Shown: positions 24,073 to 34,600 of the stretch, piece after piece | How the letters are laid out: every line of letters begins with the position of its first letter | Position numbering within the stretch: position 1 is the first letter of the stretch | Source: Limnoperna fortunei | Taxonomy: Eukaryota > Mollusca > Bivalvia > Mytilida > Modiolidae | Direction: 5' to 3' | Length of the DNA stretch: 64,000 nt | Assembly (NCBI GenBank): GCA_944474755.1 | Contig: OX104115.1 | Coordinates: forward strand, 54,006,648 to 54,070,647 | The notes under the pieces: model-generated | Databases searched by the model: none | Seen by the model: the letters and a program-made list of their open reading frames with translations, nothing else | Told to the model about the DNA's origin: nothing | Translations under genes and position numbers: made by a program

Positions 24073-24919
24073 TTATTTCATATCCATTTTATTTTCACAA
24101 TGCATACACAGAAAATTATCACCACGTCTCACAACTCTCACTTTTGTGCAATAAATTAAATGCACCCAGTGTCCACAACTTTCACACTTTGCCCACTTAG
24201 TAAACACAAAACTTACACTTTGTCTCACCTCTTCAGGATCAAACAGATTACATACACATTTTCTGAATGCACTCTGTAGATTATTAGCTTTACCGATTGT
24301 AAGTAAGATTTGCAGGCCATGCTACAAACATCATATTTAGTAATAGCACATTCTTTTGATCTCATAGTTTTGTGGCATAAGTTATCATATATTTTTCCGA
24401 ATGGTCTATAGCATCCTACATCAAGAGGTTGTAGAAGATGCCAGGTATGGGCTGGTAATATTTGCATAATAATGTTGTTGTTCTTCGCCCATTCAATAAC
24501 ATTTAATGTTACATGTGATTTATGTCCATCTAAAATCAGCAAGACGTTCTGATTGTGTGGTATAAATTTTGTAAAGTGGTTGCTCAGCCAATCTAAAAAC
24601 AAAGATGAATTGGACCATCCAGAGTTAGAGACTTTACCAACAGTTCCAGAAGATTTTCCTTCAAGTAATCCATGAGGTGCTTTACTAGTTTTTGTTCTTC
24701 GTCAAGTGATAGCAAGGGCGATTTTCCCATGGTGCAACAATCTGGATCTATGTCCCCTGCAACTCGATCTCTTAGAGTTTGGAAAGGAACAGAATATATC
24801 TTCGAAGCTTTCCTTATTGACATACCATCATCAATAACTGCAATGTAAGCATTTTTCATGGCTTCTGGGTTGTAGTTTCTGTATTTGGCTCTTCCAGAAG
24901 GTAGGAGAACATAGTTGAT
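24073..24919 (-). pseudogene. pogo/Tigger-type DDE transposase remnant with C-terminal PHD-like zinc finger
   Basis: The minus-strand exon starts at 24919, just after an acceptor-like TATATTTCAG, and reads SGRAKYRNYNPEAMKNAYIA then GMSIRKASKIYSVPFQTLRD, a pipsqueak-type helix-turn-helix. Around 24670 the frame jumps into the catalytic half: NSGWSNSSLFLDWLSNHF, then LLILDGHKSHVTLNVIEWAK and ILPAHTWHLLQPLDVGCYRP, the second Asp region of the DDE_1 family. The region with the first catalytic Asp and the second DNA-binding helix bundle is missing, a deletion of perhaps 150-200 codons against the usual length. A further frameshift near 24300 leads to NNLQSAFRKCVCNLFDPEEV and then KCESCGHWVHL-YC...FLCMHC, a PHD-like finger, ending at the stop at 24073. 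Clearly inactive. Confidence 0.88.
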
Positions 24920-24964
24920 CTGAAATATAGAAAGACGATGATATTAGTCATTAAATTTGGTTCA

Positions 24965-24993
<29 letters not shown>
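24965..24993. repeat. ATT microsatellite
   Basis: A run of about nine ATT/TTA triplets. It lies just upstream of the transposase remnant. Confidence 0.9.
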
Positions 24994-24996
<3 letters not shown>

Positions 24997-26010
24997 ATGT
25001 GCCCTAAACAGCATTAAAAGGACAGTGAAATGGTGATATTTTGAGGTTTACGGAAAAAAATTGATTTTTAAAAAGCCTCTTTATTATCAAATGTAAATTT
25101 TGAATCTAAATTAAAATGTAGGTTTTATAAAGACTAACTTATCAAAAGTATAGAAAATCAAGATAGCTCCATTCTATTTAAATGACTATTTTTATAAATA
25201 ATTCAAAACTGGCATAGACTCAATCCTGTCAAATTTTATTTCCAATAAGCAGTGTATTCTGTACATGTTCAGTTGTCTTTGGACCATATTATATTAATTT
25301 GTTCCATCATGTCTTCTCCCCTTATTATTGATTGTGCTATATTAAACACCGAAATTTCCCGCAAAAACGGTAACAATGTGTAAGGTGCTTGCCATTTTTA
25401 AAACTAAAAAAAATATAGGTTGCTCGGCCTAAAACGATCTTTATTTAGACGTTGACCGAGAATGGAATGTAAACACTTCCCACAATGCATTATGCTACTA
25501 TGAAGGAATTCCCTTGGAGAAACTTATTTTTAGGTCATTTGAAGTTGGACAAAAAAAAAGATCTAGCAAAATGGCGGCTTTTAATTAATGATTTCATTAT
25601 TTATTTGAAACTTACCTTTACAAATCTCATTTTTCTTCAAACATTCATTAAAGCAAAACTCGACTATTTTAACTCGTATCTCTATTGAAGTTGGCTTGTT
25701 CTGTTAAGCATGGTTCATCCTTTGATATTTAACAATGTTGTTTTGGTTAATTGACATCAAAGAGGTTTTTTTCTTTGTCTGATTTGTGTTTAATTTCTTA
25801 TAATTATTTTTTAATCATTTATTTTTTTTTACTAATTAATCAATCAAAGATTGATAATGATTTACAATTAAAATAGTAACATATTATTAATATAATGATT
25901 TTTTTATTTTAGGATTAATAAGTTTTCATTGTAATATTATTTATTTCACTCAGCCTTTGTTTTTTAAATAATTTTATTTAAAAAATGTATATATATATAT
26001 ATTGTCCTAT
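24994..26010. other. Unique AT-rich spacer
   Basis: No convincing gene. A 67-codon frame at 25485-25688 shows no family resemblance and sits in AT-rich DNA. A TA run lies near 25988-26001. Part of the left side may be 5' flank or intron of the transposase remnant. Confidence 0.5.
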
Positions 26011-26016
26011 AACAGT

Positions 26017-26090
26017 ATGGCCGATCTGTACTATGGCCGAGGTGTCTATGGACAAAGTGTCCATGGCCGAAGTTATACTATGGCCGAGGT
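26017..26090. repeat. Four-fold ATGGCCGA cluster with internal palindrome
   Basis: ATGGCCGA occurs at 26017, 26033, 26063 and 26080. The second and fourth are followed by GGTGTC, and between the second and third lies the inverted repeat GGACAaagTGTCC. It looks like a short interspersed repeat or the end of one. I cannot assign a function. Confidence 0.6.
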
Positions 26091-26378
26091 GTCCCGAAAG
26101 CTTTCATATTAGCCAACATATTTGTAGTAGGATTCCTGATAATTTTTGCAAGGTGGACTGGGGAACCCTCAAAGTGTGTGCAGGGCAAAAGAACTGGTGG
26201 GGGCCCATGGGAGCTCCGAAAACAATTTCAGAATATCTCTATATTTGAAGAGTCTCCAGAGTGCAAATATTTACTTGTTAAGGTTTTTTTTAGCTGACAT
26301 ACATTTTTATTTTGTAAATACTTGATTAGAAAAAGCTCTTTTAACACAATTTAAAAAATAATTTACTTTCTATAAACT
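26091..26378. other. Unique spacer
   Basis: An 87-codon frame crosses this area (25985-26248), but it begins in a TA run and shows no family features. Nothing else is recognisable. Confidence 0.45.
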
Positions 26379-27369
26379 AGAGGCTGTATCGCTCACCTGA
26401 ACCTGAAACCAAACAACCCTTTTTTATCCAGCTTTTCGTTGCTATAAGGAATTGCCCAACACTTCTGCAAAAATATTTAATTTGACCTTTTAAGGGAAAT
26501 AACTCCTATAAGGAGGAGCTTTTGATGCTTAGAGGGAGAAGGGAGGTTCACTTCAAATTTGCTGTACCTGTTATACTTTTTTTACTATCAGTCGAAAACT
26601 CTCTCGACTCCCACCCCCCCCCCCCCCTTTTTCATTTTTTTCTATTTTAAGCCAACGTAGCTATGTAGGTAGTCAGGTGTCATAATTTGCAAAATTGTGA
26701 AAGAGGACGTCCTAAAGATGAGTGTGCAATGTTTCAAAGCAGTCCTTTCATTGCTTAAAGAGGAGAAGATTTTTTAAAATCAAGTAAAATTGATTAAAAA
26801 AATGTTCAAGGAGAATAATTCCTAAACGGTTCATCAGACAATCTTGACCCTAAAGTCATTTTTGTAGCCCTCATAGAGCAGAACAATTAAGCAATGCTAA
26901 CTTTTTCTCTAGTTCTAATAATTTTCAAGATTTTGAGGCAAAAATGGCAAAAATCATAAATTTTGACAATTAAAGGGCAATACCTCCTACAAGGAGTCAT
27001 CATACAACTTTGACCAAATGGAGTGTTTTGTAGAGCTTTAGATGCTTAAGAAGGAAAGTCTGTTCGGTTTTCCTGTATCTGTTATACTTTTTGAACTATA
27101 AGCAAAAAACTGTATTTTGACCCCCCTGTTCTATTTTTAGCCATGGCGGCCATGTTGGTTGGTCTGAGGCCATGATTTAGGCAAACTTGGTAGAGGACAT
27201 TTTACTGATGATGTGTGCAAAGTTTCAAAGCAATCCCTTCAGTGGTTTTGGAGGAGAAGATTTTTGAAAAAAAGTTAACGACGACGACGACGACAACGAC
27301 GGACGACGGACAACGACGGACGCCAAGTGATGGCAATAGCTCACATGATCCTTCGGGTCAGGTGAGCTA
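26379..27369. mobile_element. Non-autonomous element, family A, copy 2 (reverse orientation to copy 1)
   Basis: It starts CTAGAGGCTGTATCGCTCAC and ends TCAGGTGAGCTA, the reverse complement arrangement of the element at 4439-5205, with which it shares most of its length, including the homopolymer (a C run near 26612-26627 here, G in the other copy). Near its right end it has a GAC-repeat tract at about 27278-27330 that copy 1 lacks, followed by a terminal hairpin made of AGCTCACaTGA and TCAGGTGAGCT. It contains ATGGCGGCCATGTTGG, a YY1-like palindrome. There is no long open frame. The longer length suggests that copy 1 is internally deleted. Confidence 0.82.
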
Positions 27370-27771
27370 AAAAAGAAGAAACCCTGAGATTCCAACGACC
27401 TTCCCTGAGTAGCCCGGACGGGGGTAAAACATTCCGGAGCATCCGGGCAAAATCCAGAGCATTGGCATGTAGGCATGTTTTAAGCACAGGAATTTGACCC
27501 CATATCATTTGGGTCGAAATATGGCCAGACAACGAAAACAAAGTATTGTCGCGAACGAAGTGAGCGAAGGAGTCTAACGCAAAAGTAAACAATTCCTACC
27601 CCATACCTTTGTTGTTGAGTTTGCTTTGAGAATTTGCACTGACAACATGATTGTAGGTGTTCTACTTACTCACGGACATTTATTCTTTAAGATTATGACA
27701 TCGATTCCTTTAATATATCCATATTTTTGCAACCGCGAAACTTTTTCTTAGACTGAAACACTTTCTTTACT
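27370..27771. other. Unique spacer left of array II
   Basis: Overlapping short minus-strand frames of 83 codons cross this stretch, but they have no domain signal and run into the neighbouring element. The right boundary is the abrupt start of array II at GGTGTAGGACC. Confidence 0.5.
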
Positions 27772-28239
27772 GGTGTAGGACCACCAAATACCAGGAACCA
27801 GTCCAGAGGTTGTACGTAAAAGTAGTACTAGTCAACAGACAGGTTCACTCTTGCATCATACAGAATTTGAACCGCACATGATACCAGAATAAATTTGGTA
27901 TTTTTGGAAAGCTGAATATTCTAGGAAACTTGAGGATAAAGTTTTATTGGTTTTAAATGAACATAAAAATGTTGAGAGTCAATTAGGGACAAGCACTATT
28001 TTTGGACTGAAATAGAAAGTGAAAGTAGATTTTTAGACCACGTGGACTTCAGGTTGAGCGTTTTTTCTTATATGCCATGAAACATATTGTGAAATTTTGA
28101 CAGAATTTTCCGCCAGTGAATTTTTATAGGGAACAGAAGTGTCACTTAATTTGAAACAAAGGTAAATTTTCTAGGATAAGTCAAAATTATCAAATTTTAA
28201 TATAGCCGAAGAGTAAAAAATCAATGGTGGTCCTACACC
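27772..28239. mobile_element. MITE of about 470 bp with 15-bp inverted repeats (first of eleven copies)
   Basis: Its ends are GGTGTAGGACCACCA and TGGTGGTCCTACACC. Other copies: 32013-32480, 33727-34200, 35443-35916, 37159-37632, 41406-41873, 43120-43593, 44836-45309, 46554-47027, 50804-51280 and a gap-truncated one at 52548-52713. In internal copies the flanks are TTTA on the left and TGAA on the right. Monomers lacking the MITE read CTTCTTTAGAGGCC at the same point, so the empty site holds a single TTTA: a four-base duplication that has since diverged. Some copies have CCTACGCC at the right end. There is no coding capacity; the family of the mobilising transposase is unknown. Confidence 0.85.
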
Positions 28240-29482
28240 TGAAGAGGCCATATACAGGTATATCAACTTCTATTTCTTTTGATAAAATGGTATTGAAAGA
28301 AGGTAAATCACCAAGACTATCATTTTAATTGCTTATGAGAGTCAAAACCTATAGGGGGGACAAATTTCAGCCTAAATATGGTATTCTGTAATATTGTATG
28401 AAATTATGTGGTCTGCAGTGGTCCGCGATTAGTAGAAGGTGCTTTAATTTAAATAAACTCCTGTTTTAGGTTTTGGATCTAATGAAAGGGTCAAAATGTA
28501 TAAAACTAGAACTGGTAGACATTCTAGTATGCAGAAAAATAGTGTATTTAAGATGAATTTGTCAATTTTACACCTGCGCTTAAGTCGGTTACATTGCTGG
28601 CATGGGTTAATACTAAAATTATTTATTTTCTAATCTGATGCTTGCTAGGGGTAAATTTATTAGTAAACTAGTAACCATATGCAATAATTGTACTTGTTAA
28701 GATAATTGGGCTTTGAGATGATGGTACTTCTGTCAAAAATTCCTTAAACATGAGCAGTAATGTGAAATTGGCCAATTTTTGCAATTTCATACCAAAGCAA
28801 GATATAATTTTGTTTCTTTGTATGCCAGTTTGAACATTAGTGGGTTTTTTTTAGTAAGGAATGTTCATTAAACTATTAAGCTTAATGGAATAGTGAACGC
28901 ATTTAATGAAATTCCTAAAATTTTAGTCTCAGTTTAGAAACTATTAATGTACACCTCCAAAATATAGTACAATTGAATATCAATAAATTTAAATTTGAAC
29001 TCAAAAACTTTCTCATGATGTACTAGGTGCATAATTAGGACAGTTTCATACTATTTTTCTTAATTGAAATGTATTTCAAGAGATAAAAGTCTTATCCTAA
29101 CAGTTTGAAGGTACTCAGTATCTCACTTTTTAAAAAAGAGGGGGGATCTGAAATTAACTAAAAAGATGCAAAATTTATGATAAAATTATGTAATTAGTGC
29201 CTTTCTATGTGTGAAATTAAGTCCATTTGTGTTGGATGTATATTGCCAAGCTTGCTATTTACATCTGCAACTAAGAAATTGAAAAATTAAGGAATAATGC
29301 ATCTCTTGATCACCAAGCTAATTTTTCATGATAACGCGCATGTGAGATCTTTGTATGTTTTCATGCATTTCTTGAAAACCGCTGAAAGGAATTCAACAAA
29401 ATTTTAGAATTAGTTTCGACTAACATAAATCTAAGACCAGGAAAAATTTTATTTAATTTGTTGAACAAAAACATCTTCTTTA
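28240..29482. repeat. Array II monomer body followed by the MITE-free junction
   Basis: This is the non-MITE part of a monomer, about 1.24 kb, starting TGAAGAGGCCATATACAGG and ending CATCTTCTTTA. It holds the inverted repeat ATATACagGTATAT and has no gene. At 29483 the next monomer begins directly with GAGGCC and no MITE intervenes. The same junction recurs at 38876 and 48271. It therefore gives the ancestral unit length of about 1.25 kb before MITE insertion. Confidence 0.85.
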
Positions 29483-30372
29483 GAGGCCATATACAGGTAT
29501 ATCAACTTCTATTTCTTTTGATAAAAATGGTATTGAAAGAAGGTAAATCACCAAGACTATAATTTTAATTGCTTATCAGAGCCAAAACCTATAGGGTGTC
29601 AAATTTCAGCCTAAATATGGTATTATGTAATATTGTATGAAATTATGGGGTCTGCAGTGGTCCGCGCTTAGTAGAATGTGCTTTAATTTAAATAAACTCC
29701 TGTTTTAGGTTTTGGATGTAATGAAAGGGTCAAAATGTATAAAACTAGAACTGGTAGACATTCTAGTATGCAGAAAAATAGTGTATTTAAGATGGATTTG
29801 TCAATTTTACACCTGCGGCTTAAGTCGGTTACATTGCTGGCATGGGTTAATACTAAAATTATTTATTTTCTAATCTGATGCTTGCTAAGGGTAAATTTGT
29901 TAGTAAACTAGTAACCATATGCAATAATTGTACTTGTTAAGATAATTGGGCTTTGAGATGATGGTATTTCTGTCAAAAATTCCTTAAACATGAGCAGTAA
30001 TGTGAAATTGGCCAATTTTTGCTTTTTCATACCACAGCAAGATATAATTTTGTTTCTTTGTATGCCAGTTTGAACTTTAGTGGGTTTTTTTAGTAAGGAA
30101 TGTTCATTTAACTATTAAGCTTAATGGAATAGTGAACGCATTTAATGAAATTCCTAAAATTTTAGTCTCAGTTTAGAAACTATTAATGTACACCTCCAAA
30201 ATATAGTACAACTGAATATCAATAAAATTTAAATTTGAACTCAAAACTTTCTCAGGATGTACTAGGTGCATAATTAGGACAGTTTCATACTATTTTTCTT
30301 AATTGAAATGTATTTCAAGAGATAAAAGTCTTATCCTAACAGTTTGAAGGTACTCAGTATCTCACTTTGTAA

Positions 30373-31664
30373 CCAGAGGCTCTTAAGAGCCTGTATCGCT
30401 CACCTGATTTTTATAGGCAATGAAGATGGCATTTCCCTGATGTTAAAGTAAGTCCTGTAATTTTCAATAAAGTGTATATATAATAGGACCATCCAAACAA
30501 TATTACTAGAATGCTTTGTTTCATTGGTTAACCGGTTGTATAGAGAAGATTTTTTTTATTTGCCCATATGGTCCTATGTTAAACTAAGTCCTGCTGTAGC
30601 TGCCATTTTGAATTTCCAATTGCCATAAAAAAACATAAACTTTATAGAGGACAATCCAAACAATATTGCTAGTAAGTTTTTGTTTCCATTGATTAACCGG
30701 TTTCAGAGAAGAAGCCTTTAAAAACTTTTTCCCATAGGGTCCTATGTTAAACTAAGTCCTGTGGTAGCGGCCATTTTGAATTTCCAATTGCCATAAAAGA
30801 CATAAACTTTATAGAGGACCATCCAAACAATATTGCTAGTAAGTTTTGTTTTGATTGGTTAAACGGTTTCAGAGAAGAAGCCCTTTTAAACCTTTGTCTC
30901 ATAGGATCGAATGTTAAACCAAGTCCTGCGGTGGCGGCCATTTTGAATTTCCGATTGGGATAAAAAAAACATTAACTTTATAGAGGACCATCCAAACAAT
31001 ATTGCTAGTAAGTTTTGTTTCCATTGGTTGACCGGTTTCAGAAAAGAAGCCTTTCAAACTTTTTCCCATAGGGTCCAATGTTAAATTAAGTCCTGCGGTG
31101 GCAGCCATTTTGAATTTCCAATTGCCATAAAAAACACAAACTTTATAGAGGACCATCCAAACAATATTGCTAGTAAGTTTTTGTTTCCATTGATTAACCG
31201 GTTTCAGAGAAGAAGCCATTAAAAACTTTTTCCCATAGGGTTCTATGTTAAACTAAGTCCTTCGGTGGCAGCCATTTTGAATTTCCAATTCCCATCAAAA
31301 ACACAAACTTTATAGAGGACCATCCAAACAATATTGCTAGTAAGTTTTGTTTTGATTGGTTAAACGGTTTCAGAGAAGAAGCCCTTTTAAACTTTTTTCC
31401 CATAGGGTCCTATGTTAAACTAAGACTTGAGGTGGCGGCCATATTGGTTTACCAATCAAAATAAAAAACACAAACTTTGTAAAGGTCCATCCAATGAACA
31501 TTATGGCCAAGTTTGGTTTCAATTGGCCAAGTGGTTTCAGAGAAGAAGATTAAAATGTAAAAAGTTTACAGACGCCGCCGACGACGACGACGACGACCAC
31601 GACGACGCCGACGGACGCAAAGTGATAACAATAGCTCACCTGACCCTTTGTTTCAGGTGAGCTA
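30373..31664. mobile_element. Non-autonomous element, family B, block A copy
   Basis: The element interrupts a monomer after CACTTTGTAA, where uninserted monomers continue AAAAGGGGGG. It starts CCAGAGGCTCTTAAGAGCCT, which contains a perfect 16-base palindrome, then GTATCGCTCACCTGA, and ends with AGCTCACCTGA-TCAGGTGAGCT, an 11-bp hairpin. Inside are about seven tandem repeats of roughly 167 bp (30440-31540), each with CCATTTTGAATTTCC and CCATCCAAACAATATTGC. A GAC/GCC tract lies at 31567-31615. The ends match family A while the interior does not, so both probably use the same machinery. The 64- and 101-codon minus frames inside simply read through the 167-bp repeats. Confidence 0.88.
30440..31540. 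repeat. 167-bp internal tandem repeats of family B
   Basis: CCATTTTGAATTTCC recurs near 30603, 30769, 30938, 31106 and 31272, with a diverged last unit at 31438 and a diverged first one near 30440. GGCGGCCATTTTG in the units matches the YY1 core (reverse complement of AAAATGGCCGCC). Equivalent tracts lie at about 39833-40933 and 49228-50328. Confidence 0.85.
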
Positions 31665-34600
31665 AAAAGGGGGGGATGTGAAATTAAATAAAAAAGATGC
31701 AAAATTTATGATAAAATTATGTAATTAGTGCCTTTCTATGTGTGAAATAAGTCCATTTGTGTTGGATGTATATTGCCAAGCTTGCTATTTACATCTGCAA
31801 CTAAGAAATTGAAAAATTAAGGAATAATGCATCTCTTGATCACCAAGCTAATTTTTCATGATAACGCGCATGTGATGTCTTTGTATGTTTTCATGCATTT
31901 CTTGAAAACCGCTGAAAGGAATTCAACAAAATTTTAGAATTTGTTTCGACTAACATAAATCTAAGACCAGGAAAAATGTTATTTAATTTGTTGAACAAAA
32001 ACATCTTCTTTAGGTGTAGGACCACCAAATACCAGGAACCAGTCCAGAGGTTGTACGTAAAAGTAGTACTAGTCAACAGACAGGTTCACTCTTGCATCAT
32101 ATAGAATTTGAACCGCACATGATACCAGAATAAATTTGGTATTTTTGGAAAGCTGAATATTCTAGGAAACTTGAGGATAAAGTTTTATTGGTTTTAAATG
32201 AACATACAAATGTTGAGAGTCAATTAGGGACAAGCACTATTTTTGGACTGAAATAGAAAGTGAAAGTAGATTTTAAGACCACGTGGACTTCAGGTTGAGC
32301 GTTTTTTCTTATATGCCATGAAACATATTGTGAAATTTTGACAGAATGTTCAGCCAGTGCATTTTTATAGGGAAAAGAAGTGTCACTTAATTTGAAACAA
32401 AGGAAAATTTTCTAGGATAAGTCAAAATTATCAAATTTTAATATAGCCGAAGAGTAAAAAATCTATGGTGGTCCTACACCTGAAGAGGCCATATACAGGT
32501 ATATCAACTTCTATTTCGTTTGATTAAAATGGTATTGAAATAAGGTAAATCACCAAGACTATAATTTTAATTGCTTATCAGAGCCAAAACCTATAGGGGG
32601 GTCAAATTTCAGCCTAAATATGGTATTTTGTAATATTGTATGAAATTATGGGGTCTGCAGTGGTCCGCGCATAGTAGAATGTGCTTTAATTTAAATAAAC
32701 TCCTGTTTTAGGTTTTGGATGTAATGAAAGGGTCAAAATGTATAAAACTAGAACTGGTAGACATTCTAGTATGCAGAAAAATAGTGTATTAAAGATGGAT
32801 TTGTCAATTTTACACCTGCGGCTTAAGTCGGTTACATTGCTGGCATGGGTTAATACTAAAATTATTTATTTTCTAATCTGATGCTTGCTAGGGGTAAATT
32901 TGTTAGTAAACTAGTAACCATATGCAACAATTGTACTTGTTAAGATAATTGGGCTTTGAGATGATGGTACTTCTGTCAAAAATTCCTTAAACATGAGCAG
33001 TAATGGGAAATTGGCCAATTTTTGCAATTTCATACCAAAGCAAGGTATAATTTTGTTTCTTTGTATGCCAGTTTGAACTTTAGTGGGGTTTTTTTTAGTA
33101 AGGAATGTTCATTTAACTATTAAGCTTAATGGAATAGTGAACGCATTTAATGAAATTCCTCAAATTTTAGTCTCAGTTTAGAAACTATTAATGTACACCT
33201 CCAAAATATAGTACAACTGAATATCAATACAATTTAAATTTGAACTCAAAAACTTTCTCAGGATGTACTAGGTGCATAATTAGGACAGTTTCATACTATT
33301 TTTCTTAATTGAAATGTATTTCAAGAGATAAAAGTCTTATCCTAACAGTTTGAAGGTACTCAGTATCTCACTTTGTAAAAAGTGGGGGGATGTGAAATTA
33401 AATAAAAAAGATGCAAAATTTATGATAAAATTATGTATTTGGTGCCTTTCTATGTGTGAAATAAGTCCATTTGTGTTGGATGTATATTGCCAAGCTTGCT
33501 ATTTACATCTGCAACAAAGAAATTGAAAAATTAAGGAATAATGCATCTCTTGATCACCAAGCTAATTTTTCATGATAACGCGCATGTGAGGTCTTTGTAT
33601 GTTTTCATGCATTTCTTGAAAACCGCTGAAAGGAATTCGACAAAATTTTAGAATTTGTTTCGACTAACATAAATCTAAGACCAGGAAAAATTTTATTTAA
33701 TTTGTTGAACAAAAACACCTTCTTTAGGTGTAGGACCACCAAATACCAGGAACCAGTCCAGAGGTTGTACGTAAAAGTAGTACTAGTCAACAGGCAGGTT
33801 CACTCTTGCATCATATAGAATTTGAACCGCACATGATACCAGAATAAATTTGGTATTTTTGGAAAGCTGAATATTCTAGGAAACTTGAGGATAAAGTTTT
33901 ATTGGTTTTAAATGAACATAAAAATGTTGAGAGTCAATTAGGGACAAGCACTATTTTTGGACTGAAATAGAAAGTTTAAGTAGATTTTTAGACCACGTGG
34001 ACTTCAGGTTGAGCGTTTTTTCTTAATATTAAATGCCATGAAACATATTGTGAAATTTTGATAGAATGTTCAGCCAGTGCATTTTTATAGGGGACAGAAG
34101 TGTCACTTAATTTGAAACAAAGGTAAAATTTCTAGGATAAGTCAAAATTATCAAATTTTAATATAGCCGAAGAGTAAAAAATCTATGGTGGTCCTACGCC
34201 TGAAGAGGCCATATACAGGTATATCAACTTCTATTTCTTTTAATCAAAATGGTATTGAAAGAAGGTAAATCACCAAGACTATCATTTTAATTGCTTATCA
34301 GAGCCAAAACCTATAGGGGGGGTCAAATTTCAGCCTAAATATGGTATTATGTAATATTGAATGAAATTATGGGGTCTGCAGTGGTCCGCGCTTAGTAGAA
34401 TGTGCTTTAATTTAAATAAACTCCTGTCTTAGGTTTTGGATGTAATGAAAGGGTCAAAATGTATAAAACTAGAACTGGTAGACATTCTAGTATGCAGAAA
34501 AATAGTGTATTTAAGATGAATTTGTCAATTTTACACCTGCGGCTTAAGTCGGTTACATTGCTGGCATGGGTTAATACTAAAATTATTTATTTTCTAATCT

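Noticed and set aside
27225..27592. Two overlapping 83-codon minus-strand frames
   Set aside because: They read through the GAC tract and the end of the family A element, with no domain signal.
30914..31219. 101-codon minus-strand frame with apparent protein repeats (also 40307, 49702)
   Set aside because: The protein repeats come from the 167-bp DNA repeats of family B. The unit length is not a codon multiple throughout, so the frame does not continue.
31891..32076. 61-codon minus-strand frame in nearly every array II monomer
   Set aside because: Nearly half of it reads through the end of the MITE and the rest through the monomer. Its conservation matches that of the surrounding DNA.
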